From Candidatus Segatella intestinihominis (GTDB lineage Bacteria > Bacteroidota > Bacteroidia > Bacteroidales > Bacteroidaceae): DNA of 7,099 bases. The notes under the pieces were generated by a model, which did no database searches, was not told the DNA's origin, and saw nothing but the letters and a program-made list of their open reading frames with translations. Below, piece after piece: positions 6,393 through 7,099 of this stretch. Position numbers and translations under genes: made by a program. Position 1 is the stretch's first letter. Each line of letters opens with the position of its first letter. The stretch covers positions 1 through 7,099 of the forward strand of contig URLG01000108.1 in assembly GCA_900548535.1 (NCBI GenBank), written 5' to 3'.

Positions 6393-6439
6393 ATATTATA
6401 TATATAAGGGGAATGCAAAAAAATAAATATTGAGAAATA

Positions 6440-6949
6440 ATGAGCAAAGATAAGATTAGACTGAGAGCCTTGGAGCCAGAAGACTTGGATTTTCTCTACG
6501 AAATGGAGAATAATGAGACCCTTTGGGGAGTGGGATGTACCAATGTGCCATACTCCCGACAGGTGCTTTTGGACTACATCACGAGTGCCACGGCAGATAT
6601 TTATGTAGACAAGCAGGTGCGCATGATGGTGGAAAATGAGCAGGGTGAAGTAGTGGGAATGGTAGATTTGATGAATTTCGACCCTCGTCATCTTCGTGCA
6701 GAGTTGGGAATTGTGATAAAAAAAGAATTTTGTGGCAAGGGCTTCGCTACTTCTGCCATTCGCCATTTGCAGCAGTATGCCAAGAATATCCTTCATTTGC
6801 ATCAAATTTATGCGATTGTTGCCGAAAATAATGAAAATGCCGTTAGAATGCTTAAAGCTGTTGGATTTCAAGGTGATAAGTTGCTCAAAGGTTGGCTAAA
6901 TGAGGGCGGAGCGTATAGAGATGCATATTTTTTTCAAAGTTTTTTGTAA
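6440..6949 (+). CDS. GNAT-family N-acetyltransferase (RimJ/RimL/SpeG-like)
   Basis: This 169-residue protein, of normal single-domain length, has the GNAT layout: an N-terminal strand IRLRALEPEDLDFLYEMEN (6-24), central strands VVGMVDLMNFD (71-81) and RAELGIVI (86-93), the acetyl-CoA loop CGKGFATSAI (98-107), then IYAIVAENNENAVRMLKAVGF (123-143) and the end strand YRDAYFF (159-165). It transfers acetyl from acetyl-CoA to an amine. The RxELxIxI strand and ending resemble spermidine acetyltransferase SpeG and ribosomal-protein acetyltransferases, but the substrate is not predictable. The first position of the Q/R-x-x-G-x-G/A loop is Cys98 instead of Gln/Arg. The gene lies 79 nt after GT2, across the 6378-6392 palindrome, and no clear promoter is visible. 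Its TAA (6947-6949) runs directly into the tRNA-Asp promoter module. Confidence 0.9.
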   Translation: MSKDKIRLRALEPEDLDFLYEMENNETLWGVGCTNVPYSRQVLLDYITSATADIYVDKQVRMMVENEQGEVVGMVDLMNFDPRHLRAELGIVIKKEFCGKGFATSAIRHLQQYAKNILHLHQIYAIVAENNENAVRMLKAVGFQGDKLLKGWLNEGGAYRDAYFFQSFL

Positions 6950-7018
6950 AAAAGTTGCTGAAAAATTTGGTGGAATCAAATAATTGTAGTACCTTTGCAC
7001 TCGCAAATGAGAAATGAG
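6948..7018 (+). repeat. Inverted copy B of the 71-bp tRNA promoter module
   Basis: This matches the reverse complement of 68-138 at 65 of 71 positions with no gap. Differences fall in the A-run, the -33/-7 spacer and the early leader. The 20 bases 6986-7005, covering the -7 box and the predicted transcription start, are identical. The module begins inside the GNAT stop codon. Confidence 0.85.
6966..6997 (+). promoter_or_regulatory. Bacteroidota-type promoter of tRNA-Asp
   Basis: TTTG (6966-6969), a 20-base spacer and TACCTTTG (6990-6997) match the -33/-7 consensus exactly. The -7 box ends 51 bases before the tRNA 5' end, so the precursor has a leader of about 45 nt. Read-through from the GNAT gene could add to this, as no terminator is visible between them. 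Confidence 0.88.
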
Positions 7019-7048
7019 CCTCAAGCTAATAAGGAATATAGCTTATTT

Positions 7049-7099
7049 GGTGCGTTAGTTCAGTTGGTTAGAATGCCTGCCTGTCACGCAGGAGGTCAC
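7049..7099 (+). tRNA. tRNA-Asp (anticodon GTC), 3' end cut off by the window
   Basis: Acceptor 5' strand GGTGCGT, TA, D stem GTTC/GAAT around AGTTGGTTA, anticodon stem CCTGC/GCAGG with loop CTGTCAC, then the start of the variable region AGGTC. Anticodon GTC is at 7083-7085, giving aspartate. The T arm and the acceptor 3' strand lie beyond the window. Confidence 0.95.

Noticed and set aside
1..7099. Genomic island or mobile element inserted at a tRNA
   Set aside because: The tRNAs face outward, the repeated sequence is promoter and not tRNA 3' end, and there is no integrase, transposase, phage or conjugation gene, nor any abrupt change in codon use.
1..7099. CRISPR array or defence system
   Set aside because: No spaced direct repeats and no nuclease, toxin, methylase or Cas-like protein among the genes.

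Overview
The window looks like an ordinary chromosomal segment from a Bacteroidales bacterium, most probably Prevotella/Segatella. Three things support this. Four promoters carry the Bacteroidota -7 element TAnnTTTG, three of them with a TTTG element 19-20 bases upstream. Start codons are preceded by A-rich rather than Shine-Dalgarno leaders. The gene set is also typical of the group: a secreted GHL10 hydrolase, a short CstA, a small outer-membrane barrel, and a RecR/membrane protein/glycosyltransferase/acetyltransferase run. The genus is inferred from general gene content, not from a search.

Layout. The left edge holds most of a tRNA-Lys(CTT) gene on the minus strand (1-54). Its promoter lies at 89-120. 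Next, also on the minus strand, is a secreted GHL10-family glycoside hydrolase-like protein (139-1860). A 137-bp divergent intergenic region (1861-1997) carries back-to-back promoters and a perfect 7+7 palindrome. Everything to the right is on the plus strand: a CstA-family transporter (1998-3536), an 8-stranded outer-membrane barrel (3600-4082), recR (4089-4700), an unrecognised four-helix membrane protein (4730-5167), a GT2 glycosyltransferase (5164-6360), a GNAT acetyltransferase (6440-6949) and the start of tRNA-Asp(GTC) (7049-7099, cut by the window end).

How the genes may work together. Spacing from the barrel gene to the GT2 gene (6 nt, 29 nt, then a 4-nt ATGA overlap) suggests one transcription unit joining an envelope protein, a recombination mediator, a small membrane protein and a sugar transferase. 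The membrane protein/GT2 pair is the likeliest functional unit. The GHL10 protein may act on cell-wall glycans, by analogy with E. coli DigH (YddW). CstA probably imports peptides or pyruvate.

Most notable non-coding feature: 68-138 and 6948-7018 are near-identical (65 of 71 positions, no gaps) in inverted orientation. Each is the promoter and early leader of one outward-facing tRNA, and each begins at the stop codon of the preceding protein gene. I see no CRISPR array, insertion sequence, phage gene or clear new defence system. The better leads are this promoter module, two palindromes (1884-1903, 6378-6392) and the unexplained C-terminal part of the glycosyltransferase.
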